Shown piece by piece: positions 34,272 through 42,884 of a DNA stretch of 64,000 nucleotides (the first letter of the stretch is position 1; each line of letters opens with the position of its first letter). Position numbers and translations under genes: made by a program. The stretch is from the NCBI RefSeq assembly GCF_004135735.1, contig NZ_CP012670.1, positions 1,736,001-1,800,000 of the forward strand, given 5' to 3'. The notes under the pieces are model-generated. The model had not been told where the DNA came from. It made no database searches and worked only from the letters and a program-made list of their open reading frames with translations. The stretch comes from Sorangium cellulosum. Lineage in GTDB: Bacteria; Myxococcota_A; Polyangia; Polyangiales; Polyangiaceae.

Positions 34272-37200
34272 CTAGGCCGCGGCGCTGCCCCCTGTCGCCA
34301 CCCCGGCGACATCGGCTGAGGCGGCGTCTCGCGTCGCGTTCGGCGCGCCGAAGCGCGCGAACAGCGGTGGAATCACGATGAGGTTGAGCAGCGTCGAGCT
34401 CGTCAATCCGCCGAGGATGACGGCGGACATGGGCGCCTGAATCTCGTTGCCCGGCTCGCCGGCCGCGAGCACGATCGGAACCAGCGCCAAGGCCGCGGTC
34501 AGGGCGGTCATGAGGATCGGCACGAGCCGGTCCACGCTCCCCTGGATCACCGCCTCGCGCAGCGGCAGCCCTTCCACGGTGAGCAGGTGCCGGTAGTGGG
34601 TCACCATCATGATGCCGTTCCGGGTCGCGATCCCGAAGAGGGTGATGAACCCGACGAGCGAGGCGATGCTCAGCACGCCGCTGCCGAGCCAGACCGCGAC
34701 CGCGCCCCCGACGAGGGCGAGCGGCAAATTGAACAGGACGAGCGCCGCGTCCCTGGCAGAGCGGAACGCCGCGAGCAGGAGCGCCGTCATCCCGACGATC
34801 GCCAGCGCCGAGAGGGCCAGGATCGTGCGGCTCGCCGACGCCTCGCTCTCGAACGCTCCGCCGAGCTCGACGCGGTAGCCCGACGGCAGCTTCACCCCGC
34901 CGCGCACGGCCGCGAGGACGTCCTCGGCGGCTCCCCGGAGATCCCGCCCGGCCACGTTCGCGGTCACGATGATCCGGCGCTGTACGTTCTCGTGGTTGAT
35001 GAGGTTAGGCCCCATGGTCTTGTCGAGCGCGGCGATCCCCGAGAGCTCGGTGAAGCGCTCGCCGCGGACATCGACCGGCGTGGAGGCCATCAAGGCGAAA
35101 TCCGAGCGGTAGGAGCTCGGGAGCTTCGCGACCACATCGTAGACGCGCTCCTGCTCCCAGAAGAGGCCGACCTTGCTGCCGACGAAGGCCATCTCGACGA
35201 AGCGCGAGAGCTCCCCCGGGCTCTTGCCGAAGGCGGCGAGCTCGGTCGCCTTGGGGCGGATGACGAGCTGGGGGATCTCGGTCTGCTGCTCCACCGCGAG
35301 GTCGACGACCCCCGGGACGCCCTTCATGGCCGCCTCGGCCCCGCGCGCGAGCGCGCGGAGCTGGTCGAGGTCGTCGCCGAAGATCTTGAGGGCGAGGCTC
35401 GCGCGCACGCCGCTCACGAGGTGCTCGATGCGGTGGCTGATCGGCTGGCCCACCGTCACGGAGAGGCCCGGGATCGCGGCGGCCTGCTCGCGGATCTGCG
35501 CCAGGACCTCCTCGCGTTCCCCCTTGGAGACGTCGAGCCCGACCTCGAGCTCGGAGAAATTGACGTCGAGCGCGTGCTCGTCCCGCTCGGCGCGCCCGGT
35601 GCTCCGGATGACGGAGGTGACCGCCGGGTGGGAAAGCAAGGATCGCTCGAGCCGGCCGACGATCTGGTCCGAGGTCTCCAGCGACGTGCCGGGCGCGGTC
35701 GCGGCCGCGATGTTCAGCGATCCCTCGTTGAACTCGGGGAGGAAGCTCCTGCCGAACGAGGCCAGGGCCACGACGGCCGCGACCGCGCCGGCGAGCGAGG
35801 CGAGGCCGATCGGCACGGGGACGCGCAGCGCGGCGGCGACGACCGGGCGATAGCGCGCCTTGAGGGAGCGCACCAGCCTCCCTTCCCGGTGCGCCGCCGC
35901 GCCGTCCGTCCGGCCGAGCAGGAGCATGCAGAGCACCGGCGTGATCGTCAGCGCCACGAACAGCGAGGCGCCGATGCTGGTCACGTAGGCGACGCCGAGC
36001 GGGCGCAGGAGGCGCCCCTCGATGCCGCTCAGGAAGAAGAGCGGGGCGAAGACGAGCAGGATGATGATCGTCGCGAAGACGACCGAGCTCCGGATCTCGC
36101 GCGACGCCTCGTACACCACGTCGAGGACGGGCCGCCGCTCTTCCGGCGGCAAGAGCGCGTTCTCCCGCAGGCGCCGGTAGACGTTCTCGACGTCGATGAT
36201 CGCGTCGTCCACGAGCTCGCCGATGGCGATCGCGAACCCGCCGAGCGTCATCGTGTTGATGGAGGCGCCTGTCACGCGGAGGACGAGGAGCCCCGCGAGC
36301 AGCGAGAGCGGCAGGGCCAGCAGCGAGATGAGCGTGGTCCGCCAGCTCATGAGGAAGAGGGTGAGGATGATCGCGACGAGGATCGCCCCGTCGCGGAGCA
36401 CGGTCGTCACGTTGCGGAGCGCGACGCGGATGAAGTCGGCCTGGCGGAACCCCTTGCGGTAGAGGGACATGCCCTCCGGCAGCGACGCCGCGATCTCGTC
36501 GAGCGCCTGGTCGACCCGGTCGGTGAGCTCGAGCGTGTTCGCCTGCGGCTGCTTCTGGACCTTCAGCACGACGGCGTGCCGGCCGTCGACGGCCGCCTCG
36601 CCGCGCCGGATCGCCTCGCCCATGGCGACCGTCGCGATGTCGGCCAGGTGAAGCGGGACGCCGTCACGCTCGGCGATGACCACCTGTCCGAGCGCCTCGA
36701 GCGAGCTCGGTCGGCCGAGCCCGCGGATCAGGTACTCCTGCGCGCCCGCGACGTAGAAGCCGCCGGACGTGCTCTCGGAGACCCCCTGTAGCGCCTCGAG
36801 GACCTGCGCTGTCCCGACCCGGTGCTGCATGAGCAGCTCCGGCGAGAGCGTGATCTCCACCTGCTTCAGCGCGCCGCCGATGGGCACCACCTGCGCGATC
36901 CCCGGCACCGCGAGGAGGCGCCGCCGGACGAGCCACTCGGCCGTGTCCCGCAGATCGCCGCCCGAGATCTTCCCCTCGCCGTCGCCGACCAGCCCCACGA
37001 ACATGATCTCGCCCATGATCGACGACGCGGGCGCCATCACCGGCTCGATGCCCGCGGGGAGCGAGGAGCGGGCGGACGAGAGCTTCTCCGCGACGACCTG
37101 CCGCGCCACGACGGGCGAGACGTCCCATTCGAACTCGACCCAGATCAGCGCGATCCCGACCGCGGACGACGAGCGGATCCGGCGCACGCCCGAGGCGCCG

Positions 37201-37421
37201 TTCAGCGCCTGCTCGAGCGGCGTGGTGACGAGCTTCTCGACCTCTTCCGGGGCGAGCCCTCCGGCCTCGGTGACGACCGTGACCGAGGGCGCCGAGAGCT
37301 CCGGGAGGACGTCGAGCGGCATGGTGGCGGTGGCGTAGGCGCCAGCGCCGACGAGCACGAGCGCGGCGGCGATCACGAGCCAGGCGTGGCGGAGCGAGCC
37401 GCGGATGATGGCGTCGAACAT
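34272..37421 (-). CDS. Heavy-metal RND efflux pump inner-membrane subunit (CzcA/CusA family)
   Basis: 1049 residues, full family length, with twelve predicted helices and two large periplasmic loops. It starts MFDAIIRGSLRHAWLVIAAA. The TM4 signature reads GGFAIAIGELVDDAIIDVEN, with the proton-relay acidic residues of HME-RND pumps. GELVDDA differs from both the zinc/cobalt (DFGxxxDGA) and copper/silver (AIGAMVDAA) signatures, so the metal is uncertain. It works with the adaptor and outer-membrane genes directly upstream in the same operon, 17 bases away. Confidence 0.92.
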   Translation of the reverse strand: MFDAIIRGSLRHAWLVIAAALVLVGAGAYATATMPLDVLPELSAPSVTVVTEAGGLAPEEVEKLVTTPLEQALNGASGVRRIRSSSAVGIALIWVEFEWDVSPVVARQVVAEKLSSARSSLPAGIEPVMAPASSIMGEIMFVGLVGDGEGKISGGDLRDTAEWLVRRRLLAVPGIAQVVPIGGALKQVEITLSPELLMQHRVGTAQVLEALQGVSESTSGGFYVAGAQEYLIRGLGRPSSLEALGQVVIAERDGVPLHLADIATVAMGEAIRRGEAAVDGRHAVVLKVQKQPQANTLELTDRVDQALDEIAASLPEGMSLYRKGFRQADFIRVALRNVTTVLRDGAILVAIILTLFLMSWRTTLISLLALPLSLLAGLLVLRVTGASINTMTLGGFAIAIGELVDDAIIDVENVYRRLRENALLPPEERRPVLDVVYEASREIRSSVVFATIIILLVFAPLFFLSGIEGRLLRPLGVAYVTSIGASLFVALTITPVLCMLLLGRTDGAAAHREGRLVRSLKARYRPVVAAALRVPVPIGLASLAGAVAAVVALASFGRSFLPEFNEGSLNIAAATAPGTSLETSDQIVGRLERSLLSHPAVTSVIRSTGRAERDEHALDVNFSELEVGLDVSKGEREEVLAQIREQAAAIPGLSVTVGQPISHRIEHLVSGVRASLALKIFGDDLDQLRALARGAEAAMKGVPGVVDLAVEQQTEIPQLVIRPKATELAAFGKSPGELSRFVEMAFVGSKVGLFWEQERVYDVVAKLPSSYRSDFALMASTPVDVRGERFTELSGIAALDKTMGPNLINHENVQRRIIVTANVAGRDLRGAAEDVLAAVRGGVKLPSGYRVELGGAFESEASASRTILALSALAIVGMTALLLAAFRSARDAALVLFNLPLALVGGAVAVWLGSGVLSIASLVGFITLFGIATRNGIMMVTHYRHLLTVEGLPLREAVIQGSVDRLVPILMTALTAALALVPIVLAAGEPGNEIQAPMSAVILGGLTSSTLLNLIVIPPLFARFGAPNATRDAASADVAGVATGGSAAA

Positions 37422-37438
37422 GGAGGGGAGCTCCTCGG

Positions 37439-39061
37439 CTAGTGGCGGTGGGACTCGACGGTCCCCATCAGCGAGGCCAGGTGAACGTCAAAGCCGCCTC
37501 GGGTGACGATGCGATCGCCCTTCGCGACGCCCGAGCGCACCTCCACGAAGGCGCCGTCGGCGTCGCCGAGCGTGACGCGACGCTTCTCGAAGTGCTCTCC
37601 CTCGGTCTGGACGAACACGTACGGGCGCGTGTCAATTTCGACCACGGCCGCCCGGGGAACCGCGAGCGCCGTCCGAGGGGCGCCGAGCCGGACCGCGAGC
37701 ACCACGCTGGCGCCGGGCCGCAGCTCGTCCCGGGGCGCGGACGCTGTCTGGGTCGAGGTTCCCTCGCCGGCCGGCGCGCCGGCGCTCGGGAGCGGCGGCA
37801 CGTCGGCGATCCAGGTGGCGATCCGGGAGCCGGCGTCGATGACAGGCAGCAGCGACAGGAACCGAGCTCCTCGCCCCTCGAAGTCGAGGCGCTCGCCGCT
37901 CGGCAGGCGCACGGCCGTGGGCCTGGCCTGATCGAACGTCGCCGCAGGGCGGGCGACGAAGCGCGCGCGGATCCACAGGTGATCCGTCCCGCCGATGCGC
38001 ACGAGCGGCGCCCCGGCCTCGACCGGCTCGCCGTTCGGGACGAGGACCTGCGACACGATGCCGTCGAGGGTCGACTTGATCGTGATGCCGCCCATCCCTC
38101 CTGGTGACAGGACCCGCCCGATCCGGCCCTGCGCCGAGCGCAGCCTCGCCTGCGCCGCGTCGAGCTGGTTCCTGAGCTCGATGAGCCGTCGCTCGGGTAC
38201 GAGGCCGTCCTTCACGAGCGGCTCGATCCGCGCGATCTCTCGCTCGATCTGCTGCTTCTCCAGCCTGGACTCCTCGGTGGCGAACTGAAGCCGCGTGTAG
38301 TCGTCGCCGGCCACGGTGGGCGCGATGGCGCCGAGCACATCCCCCTTGGCGACGCGGAGCCCCTCCGCGAGCGCGCGCTTCGGGTCATGGAAGAAGCGTC
38401 CGCCCGTCGGAGCGCCGATCGTGAGCTGATCCGAGGCCGCCGGCTCCACGGTGGCGGCGATCTCGATCTCCTTGGCGATGGGGCGCTCCTCCGCCCACGC
38501 GGTCGCGAAGGGGATCTTCCATTGCGATTCCTTGAGGAAGGTGATCGCGCCGCCTCCGGCCTCCGGCTCCGGCGGCGGCGGCTCGTCGGCGACCGTGATG
38601 GGACCGCAGTCGAAGACGTCGGTCTTCCCCGCGTGCTCGTACACCATCTCGAGGGAGTACGTGCCCGCTGCGGGCGCGGGCCCCTCGGGCGTGAAGATGC
38701 CCGGCCGCTTGACGCCCTGGATGCTCGTCTCCGCGGCGACGCCGGTGGGCGTCTTGAAGCGCACATGGAAGGTCCCCTCGGTGGCCGCCTGGAAGCCGTC
38801 GAGCCGGGTGACATGCGCGTGGTAGGGCACGGGCTTGCCAGGTGCCGGCGGCGGGAACTCCACGAAGAGCTCGTGCAGATCGGTCCACTTCGTGATGGAG
38901 AGCGGCTCCGGCTCGTTCTCCTCGGCCTCGTGGTCGTGGCCGTGCCCGTGGCCATGGTCATCGTGGCCGTGCCCGTGCTCGCCGCGATGGCATCCGATCG
39001 CGCCGGGAACGAGGGCGCAGAGGGCGAGCGCGGCCGCCAGGGTGAAGCGCTCGGGGTTCAT
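37439..39061 (-). CDS. RND periplasmic adaptor (CzcB-like) with His-rich N-terminus
   Basis: 540 residues from ATG 39061, preceded by GGGAGG. Lipoprotein signal (ALVPGAIGC). A His/Gly/Asp cluster follows (HGHGHDDHGHGHGHDHE, about residues 25-45), a probable metal-binding segment. Residues ~50-175 form an extra beta domain (YHAHVTRLDGFQAATEGTFH). The adaptor proper follows: barrel-lipoyl parts (VEPAASDQLTIGAPTGGRFF), a helical hairpin (LEKQQIEREIARIEPLVKDG) and a beta barrel. The start overlaps the stop of the TolC gene (ATGA). Confidence 0.9.
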   Translation of the reverse strand: MNPERFTLAAALALCALVPGAIGCHRGEHGHGHDDHGHGHGHDHEAEENEPEPLSITKWTDLHELFVEFPPPAPGKPVPYHAHVTRLDGFQAATEGTFHVRFKTPTGVAAETSIQGVKRPGIFTPEGPAPAAGTYSLEMVYEHAGKTDVFDCGPITVADEPPPPEPEAGGGAITFLKESQWKIPFATAWAEERPIAKEIEIAATVEPAASDQLTIGAPTGGRFFHDPKRALAEGLRVAKGDVLGAIAPTVAGDDYTRLQFATEESRLEKQQIEREIARIEPLVKDGLVPERRLIELRNQLDAAQARLRSAQGRIGRVLSPGGMGGITIKSTLDGIVSQVLVPNGEPVEAGAPLVRIGGTDHLWIRARFVARPAATFDQARPTAVRLPSGERLDFEGRGARFLSLLPVIDAGSRIATWIADVPPLPSAGAPAGEGTSTQTASAPRDELRPGASVVLAVRLGAPRTALAVPRAAVVEIDTRPYVFVQTEGEHFEKRRVTLGDADGAFVEVRSGVAKGDRIVTRGGFDVHLASLMGTVESHRH

Positions 39062-40377
39062 CGTGTACCTCCCACGGCGTCGCCGCACGCGTGATCCAGC
39101 GTCGCGTCCAGCATCGTGCCCGTGGCGCGCATCCAGGCGAGCCGCGCGAGCGCGATCTCTTCCAGCAGGTCGATGCGCGCGAGCTGCGCCTCCTCCGCTG
39201 CGCGGAGCGCGTCCAGGAGCTCGGCGATCGAGGCCTCCCCCGCTGCGTAAAGCCTGCCTGCCTGGCTCTCGAGCGCCGCGGCCTCCGCGACGGCGCGCTC
39301 GATCTCCGCGAGGCCGGCTTCGAGGATGCCGAGGCGCGCCGAGGCCGTCTCGGCGCGGGCGGCGCTCTCGCGCTTCAGGCCGGCGGCCGCGGCCAGGGCG
39401 ACGGCCTGCTCCGCGTCCGCTCGCGCCGCGTCACCCTGGCCGTGATCGAAGAACGTGAGCGGGACGGTGAGCCCGAGGGACAGCCCGTGCCCCGTCTCCT
39501 GCGTCGCGCCGGAGAGCGCGCGGTAACCCGCGAACACCTCGACATCGGGGATCCACCGCCGGCGCGCGGCCTCTGCTTCCAGCTCACGCGCGCGCGCCGC
39601 GGCTTCCAGGCCCCGGAGCCGGGGCGGAGCCGGGGTGGCCCCGCGCTGCGCGATGGCTGCGGCCTGCGCCGCCGGCCCGCCGGCGAGCTTCGCGAGGCCT
39701 TCGGGCGAGAGCGTCACCGCCTCGCCGGTCCACGCCGCAAGGAGCACCCGGGACGCGGCGGCTCGGGCGCGCGCCGACGCGAGGAGCCGTCCGTGCACGC
39801 GCGCCTGGGTCCGCTGCCGCAGCAGATCGTAGCTCGTGCTCTCTCCCCCCCGGGCAAGCCGCTCGATGGTCCCGGACAGGGCGTCGAGCGCCGCCTGCTG
39901 CCGCGTGAGGACGGCGAGCCGCGCCTCCTCGGCGGCGGCCGCGACGTACGCCTCCCTGAAGGCGAGCGCCGCGTCGAAGCGCGTCGCGTGGGCCTCGGAG
40001 CGCGCCTGCTCGCGGAGAGCGCGCGCCGCGTCCTGCAGCAGGAAGCGCTGGCCGCCGAGCCCGAGCGGGACGGAGAGCCCCACGACGGTCTCGCTCTCGG
40101 CCGGTCCGCTCAGCGTGCGCTGGTGCTGGATGGATAGCGACGGGTTCGGGAGCACACCGGCCGCGGTGACGGCGGCCTCGCCTCGGAGCCGCTCCGCGCG
40201 CGCCGCTGCGGCGGCGGGCCCTTCGGCGCAGACCCGCCGCGCCGCCGCGCCCTCGTCCAGCGGCGGAGCCGCGACGCCGCTCGACGCGGGCGCCGTCGTG
40301 GCCACGAGGACAAAGCCGGCGAAGAATCTACTACGATTTGTAGTTGATGAGCACACGGCGAGACGGTGCGGGCACAT
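39058..40377 (-). CDS. TolC-family outer-membrane efflux protein (CzcC-like)
   Basis: 439 residues. ATG 40377 has AGGGGAG at good spacing and lies 12 bases after the M56 protease stop. Signal peptide about residues 1-36, then two repeats of long amphipathic helices with short barrel segments (GVLPNPSLSIQHQRTLSG and WIPDVEVFAGYRALSGATQE are the TolC strand motifs). A BlaI-type site overlaps its early codons (40330-40344). It forms the outer-membrane duct of the metal exporter. Confidence 0.88.
   Translation of the reverse strand: MCPHRLAVCSSTTNRSRFFAGFVLVATTAPASSGVAAPPLDEGAAARRVCAEGPAAAAARAERLRGEAAVTAAGVLPNPSLSIQHQRTLSGPAESETVVGLSVPLGLGGQRFLLQDAARALREQARSEAHATRFDAALAFREAYVAAAAEEARLAVLTRQQAALDALSGTIERLARGGESTSYDLLRQRTQARVHGRLLASARARAAASRVLLAAWTGEAVTLSPEGLAKLAGGPAAQAAAIAQRGATPAPPRLRGLEAAARARELEAEAARRRWIPDVEVFAGYRALSGATQETGHGLSLGLTVPLTFFDHGQGDAARADAEQAVALAAAAGLKRESAARAETASARLGILEAGLAEIERAVAEAAALESQAGRLYAAGEASIAELLDALRAAEEAQLARIDLLEEIALARLAWMRATGTMLDATLDHACGDAVGGTR
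40330..40344. promoter_or_regulatory. BlaI/CopY-type operator inside the TolC gene start
   Basis: ACTAC-GATTT-GTAGT, an exact match in arms, spacing and G at position 6 to the site at 41849-41863. It lies within codons 12-16 of the TolC-like gene, so it could repress an internal promoter or block elongation into the exporter genes. Confidence 0.6.
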
Positions 40378-40389
40378 CGCTGTACTCCC

Positions 40390-41406
40390 CTAGTGAATGA
40401 GGTGACCGAGCAGCGTTTCGATGGCGTGGTGGAACCCGTCCCCGGGCCACACGAACGTCAGCAGGAGCGCGCTGGCGGCGACGATCGCCGTGGCGAACAC
40501 GTCATTGGCGAGCAGCGGCTCGGTGCGCTGGGGAGGCGTATTCACCTCGAGCAACGCGAGGACGCGGCGCGAGAGATCGTCGCCTGCGAGCGCGCCCATG
40601 GCGTGCGCGGGGAGCGCGGCCCTTCGGGAGCCCTGCGCCCGGATCTTCTCGACCGCGACGAGCGCCGCGGCGACCGCGGTGGGATCGCCGAGCTTGCCGG
40701 CCGCGTGACGATCGCAGGATTGCTCCGCTGCCGCTCGCCACGCTTCGACCAGCCGCTGGCCTGCGGGGCCTGGGAACAGGGAGACGCAGAGGCGCATCGC
40801 GAGCAGCGTGAGCCCATCGCGCCGCTCGACGTGGGCCCGCTCGTGGTGGACGACGGCGCGCCGCTCCTCGTCCGAGAGCGATCGAAAGAGGACGCGATCG
40901 ACCACGATGACCGGCGAGAGGGCGCCGATCGTGAAGGCGGTGGGCGCCCCACAGTCGGCGAGCCGCACGGCGACGCCGTCGAGCGCCACGGCCGGCAGAC
41001 GCCGCACGGCCCTGGTCCACCGCGCCGAGGCGATCGCGTCACGGACGAGCCGGAGGACGCCCGGCGCGACGAGCGCGAGCCATGCCCCGACGAGGTAAGC
41101 GGAAGGCGTGACCAGCGGCAGCGCGAAGACCAGGTGGAGCGCGCAAAGGTGAGGGTGGTGCAGCCCGTGCTCGGCGCAGTGGCAGCCGACGAGCGGGTTC
41201 GGAAGCGCGAGCGCCGCGCATCCGACCGCCCCGAGGACCGCCGGAGCGAAGACGACGGCGGCGCGCAGCGCCGTCGATGGCAGCCGCTGGCCCGGCGACG
41301 GCCAGCGCACGGCGAAGCGCGCCACGAGACCGACCGCCCACGCGCTCACCAGCGCGAAGGCGACGAACGCGGCTCCGAGCGGCAGGGAGGCCAGCGGGGG
41401 CGTCAC
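40390..41406 (-). CDS. BlaR1/M56-type membrane metalloprotease, candidate metal sensor
   Basis: 338 residues from a GTG overlapping the repressor stop (GTGA). Several TM helices. The protease motif is VVHHERAHVERRD (HExxH), with a further ligand region AAEQSCDRHA. Unlike BlaR1/MecR1 it has no penicillin-binding sensor domain. Between the second and third hydrophobic segments is a short loop dense in metal ligands: VGCHCAEHGLHHPHLCALH. This suggests that metal binding activates cleavage of the adjacent BlaI-type repressor. It is coupled to the repressor on one side and to CzcCBA-like genes on the other. Confidence 0.8.
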   Translation of the reverse strand: MTPPLASLPLGAAFVAFALVSAWAVGLVARFAVRWPSPGQRLPSTALRAAVVFAPAVLGAVGCAALALPNPLVGCHCAEHGLHHPHLCALHLVFALPLVTPSAYLVGAWLALVAPGVLRLVRDAIASARWTRAVRRLPAVALDGVAVRLADCGAPTAFTIGALSPVIVVDRVLFRSLSDEERRAVVHHERAHVERRDGLTLLAMRLCVSLFPGPAGQRLVEAWRAAAEQSCDRHAAGKLGDPTAVAAALVAVEKIRAQGSRRAALPAHAMGALAGDDLSRRVLALLEVNTPPQRTEPLLANDVFATAIVAASALLLTFVWPGDGFHHAIETLLGHLIH

Positions 41407-41837
41407 GTGGACCGTCCTTTCTTGCCCGGCGCGGTGGCGGCTTGCGACGCCCCGGCGCGCCGGCGCTCGATGAGGGACGACAGGTGCTCCACCAGCGCGG
41501 GATCGGCGCGCTCGGCCGAGTCGAGGAACGCCATCAGGACGGCGCTGCTCGGCGGCCCGCGCTCCGCGGTCAGCATGCGCGCCGCCTGCTCGCCGAGCCA
41601 TGCCTCCTTCGAGGCGCGGGCGCGATACAGGAAGGCCTTCCCCTGCTTCTCTCGCTCGACCATCCCCTTCTCGTGGAGGCGATCGAGCACCGTGAGCACC
41701 GTCGTGTACGCGAGCGCCGGCCGCCGCTGAACGCGGCCGAGGACCTCGCGCACCGAGAGCGGCGACGCGCTGCTCCACAGCGCGGAGAGCACGGCTTCCT
41801 CGAGCTCGCCGAGAGGCGTGGGCTTCGGCAAGGTCAC
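41403..41837 (-). CDS. BlaI/MecI/CopY family transcriptional repressor
   Basis: About 144 residues. Winged helix: LGELEEAVLSALWSSASPLS, VREVLGRVQRRPALAYTTVL, TVLDRLHEKGMVEREKQGK, typical of penicillinase repressors. A C-terminal dimerisation helix follows (SSAVLMAFLDSAERADPALV), then a basic tail. No start has a good ribosome site; GTG 41837 is chosen, with TTG 41846 possible. The operator at 41849-41863 almost touches the start, so the mRNA may be leaderless and the gene autoregulated. First gene of the five-gene metal efflux operon. Confidence 0.85.
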   Translation of the reverse strand: MTLPKPTPLGELEEAVLSALWSSASPLSVREVLGRVQRRPALAYTTVLTVLDRLHEKGMVEREKQGKAFLYRARASKEAWLGEQAARMLTAERGPPSSAVLMAFLDSAERADPALVEHLSSLIERRRAGASQAATAPGKKGRST

Positions 41838-41848
41838 GGCGTCCAACT

Positions 41849-41863
41849 ACTACGCCGGGTAGT
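41849..41863. promoter_or_regulatory. BlaI/CopY-type operator at repressor start
   Basis: ACTAC-GCCGG-GTAGT just upstream of the repressor's start, extended on the left by another ACTAC-like half (CAACTACTAC). Known BlaI/MecI/CopY operators have the related dyad TACA-N2-TGTA. It matches the site at 40330. Confidence 0.7.
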
Positions 41864-41880
41864 TGATGTCAATCCGGCGG

Positions 41881-42272
41881 CATGGCGCGGGCGCGCAACG
41901 CGGGATTGCGGATGCCGGATTGCGGATGCCGATCTCGGCGAGGCAGTGGTTCATCGACCACCGCTTCGGGCCCGGCGCCGTCTTCATCTCCGCCTCGATC
42001 TGGTCGAGCAGCGCGGGGAGATCGAGGCCGGCAGGGCGCGTCACGACGCGGTCCGTCGTCAGGCTCCAGCCAGCGCGCCCGACCAGCGCGCTCGCGGAGT
42101 CCTTCCAGCGGACACGCAGCTCCTCGACGTGGCGCGACGCCTTCACCACGTTGACGATGGACCAGTCGAGCAGCTTGGGATAGCCGATCTCCCGGACCAT
42201 CGCGTCCAGCTCGTCTGCAGAGAGGACCTTCGGCTTGAACACGAGCGTCGCCAGGAGGCGGGCGTCGGGGTC
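41881..42272 (-). pseudogene. 3' remnant of a DNA alkylation repair (AlkD-like) gene
   Basis: The minus-strand frame reads DPDARLLATLVFKPKVLSADEL, DAMVREIGYPKLLDWSIVNV, VRWKDSASALVGRAGWSL, APGPKRWSMNHCLAEIGIRN: the HEAT-like second half of AlkD-type glycosylase-like proteins. The N-terminal half is missing, and homology stops where the toxin-antitoxin genes begin on the other strand. Near the C-terminus a 14-bp tandem duplication shifts the frame; with one copy removed the sequence reads IGIRNPALRARAM. Confidence 0.7.
41903..41930. repeat. 14-bp perfect tandem duplication in AlkD remnant
   Basis: GGATTGCGGATGCC occurs twice back to back (41903-41916, 41917-41930). 14 is not a multiple of three, so it shifts the frame of the AlkD-like remnant, a visible step in its decay. 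Confidence 0.8.
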
Positions 42273-42290
42273 CCCGGTGCGCCGAATGCC

Positions 42291-42512
42291 GTGCTCGCCG
42301 AGGCCCTGCAGCTTCCGCCGGAGGCGCGAGCAGACGTCGCGAAGCGCTTGATCGCGAGCCTCGACGGACCGGCGGACGAGGACGTCGAGGCTGCCTGGCT
42401 CGTCGAGGTTGAGCGACGTCTGCGGGACGTCGACCGCGGCACGGCGACGATCGAGCCCTGGGACGCTGTTCGGGAGCGGCTCGCCAGGCGTCTCCGCACG
42501 AACCGCAGGTGA
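42291..42512 (+). CDS. Addiction-module antitoxin (ParE-partner type)
   Basis: 73 residues from a GTG with no good ribosome site: AEALQLPPEARADVAKRLIA, SLDGPADEDVEAAW, a helical addiction-module component of the kind that pairs with RelE/ParE toxins. Family members usually have several more N-terminal residues; here the upstream DNA is AlkD remnant on the opposite strand, so the 5' end may be truncated. The stop overlaps the toxin region. Confidence 0.6.
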   Translation: MLAEALQLPPEARADVAKRLIASLDGPADEDVEAAWLVEVERRLRDVDRGTATIEPWDAVRERLARRLRTNRR

Positions 42513-42810
42513 GGTCGTCGTTCTCGACGACGCGGATGCTGAGCTGACCGCCGCCGCGGACGGGTACGAGCAGGAGCGAGAGGGCCTCGGTGACGATCTG
42601 TTGGCCGAGGCCGATCGCGTACTGAATGCGATCGCGGCGAGCCCGACCACATGGCCTCGCGTCCCGGGCAGTAAGGTCATCCGTCGGTTCCTGTTCACGC
42701 GGTTCCCGTACGTGGCGTACTTCGTCGTCCGGGACGAGCATGTCCTCGTGCTGGCGTTTGGCCACACGAGCCGAAGGCCCGGCTACTGGCGGAGCCGACT
42801 TGAATGGTGA
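42511..42810 (+). CDS. RelE/ParE family toxin, start unclear
   Basis: About 99 residues: ADAELTAAADGYEQEREGLG, NAIAASPTTWPRVPGSKV, IRRFLFTRFPYVAYFVVRDE, VLVLAFGHTSRRPGYW, a complete ParE-type body. No ATG, GTG or TTG begins this frame after the antitoxin stop; the expected overlapping GTGA start is in another frame, and the next in-frame starts lie about 100 bases inside the antitoxin gene. Either a small indel has cut the toxin from its start or an unusual start is used. The coordinate given is where toxin homology begins. Confidence 0.6.
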   Translation, partial: EVVVLDDADAELTAAADGYEQEREGLGDDLLAEADRVLNAIAASPTTWPRVPGSKVIRRFLFTRFPYVAYFVVRDEHVLVLAFGHTSRRPGYWRSRLEW

Positions 42811-42884
42811 GCGGGAGCGACCGCTGCTGCCCAAATGAGGCCCTTTCGGCGGGGCGCCGCCGCCGGCTCAACCGACGTCTTCGC

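Noticed and set aside
40390..41778. M56 protease starting far upstream over the repressor gene
   Set aside because: The upstream part overlaps the BlaI coding region in another frame and is Arg/Gly nonsense; the GTG at 41406 gives a GTGA overlap and a normal protein.
41869..42834. Long minus-strand gene opposite the toxin-antitoxin module
   Set aside because: Only the part below 42272 has family resemblance (AlkD, in another frame); the rest is antisense to ParE.
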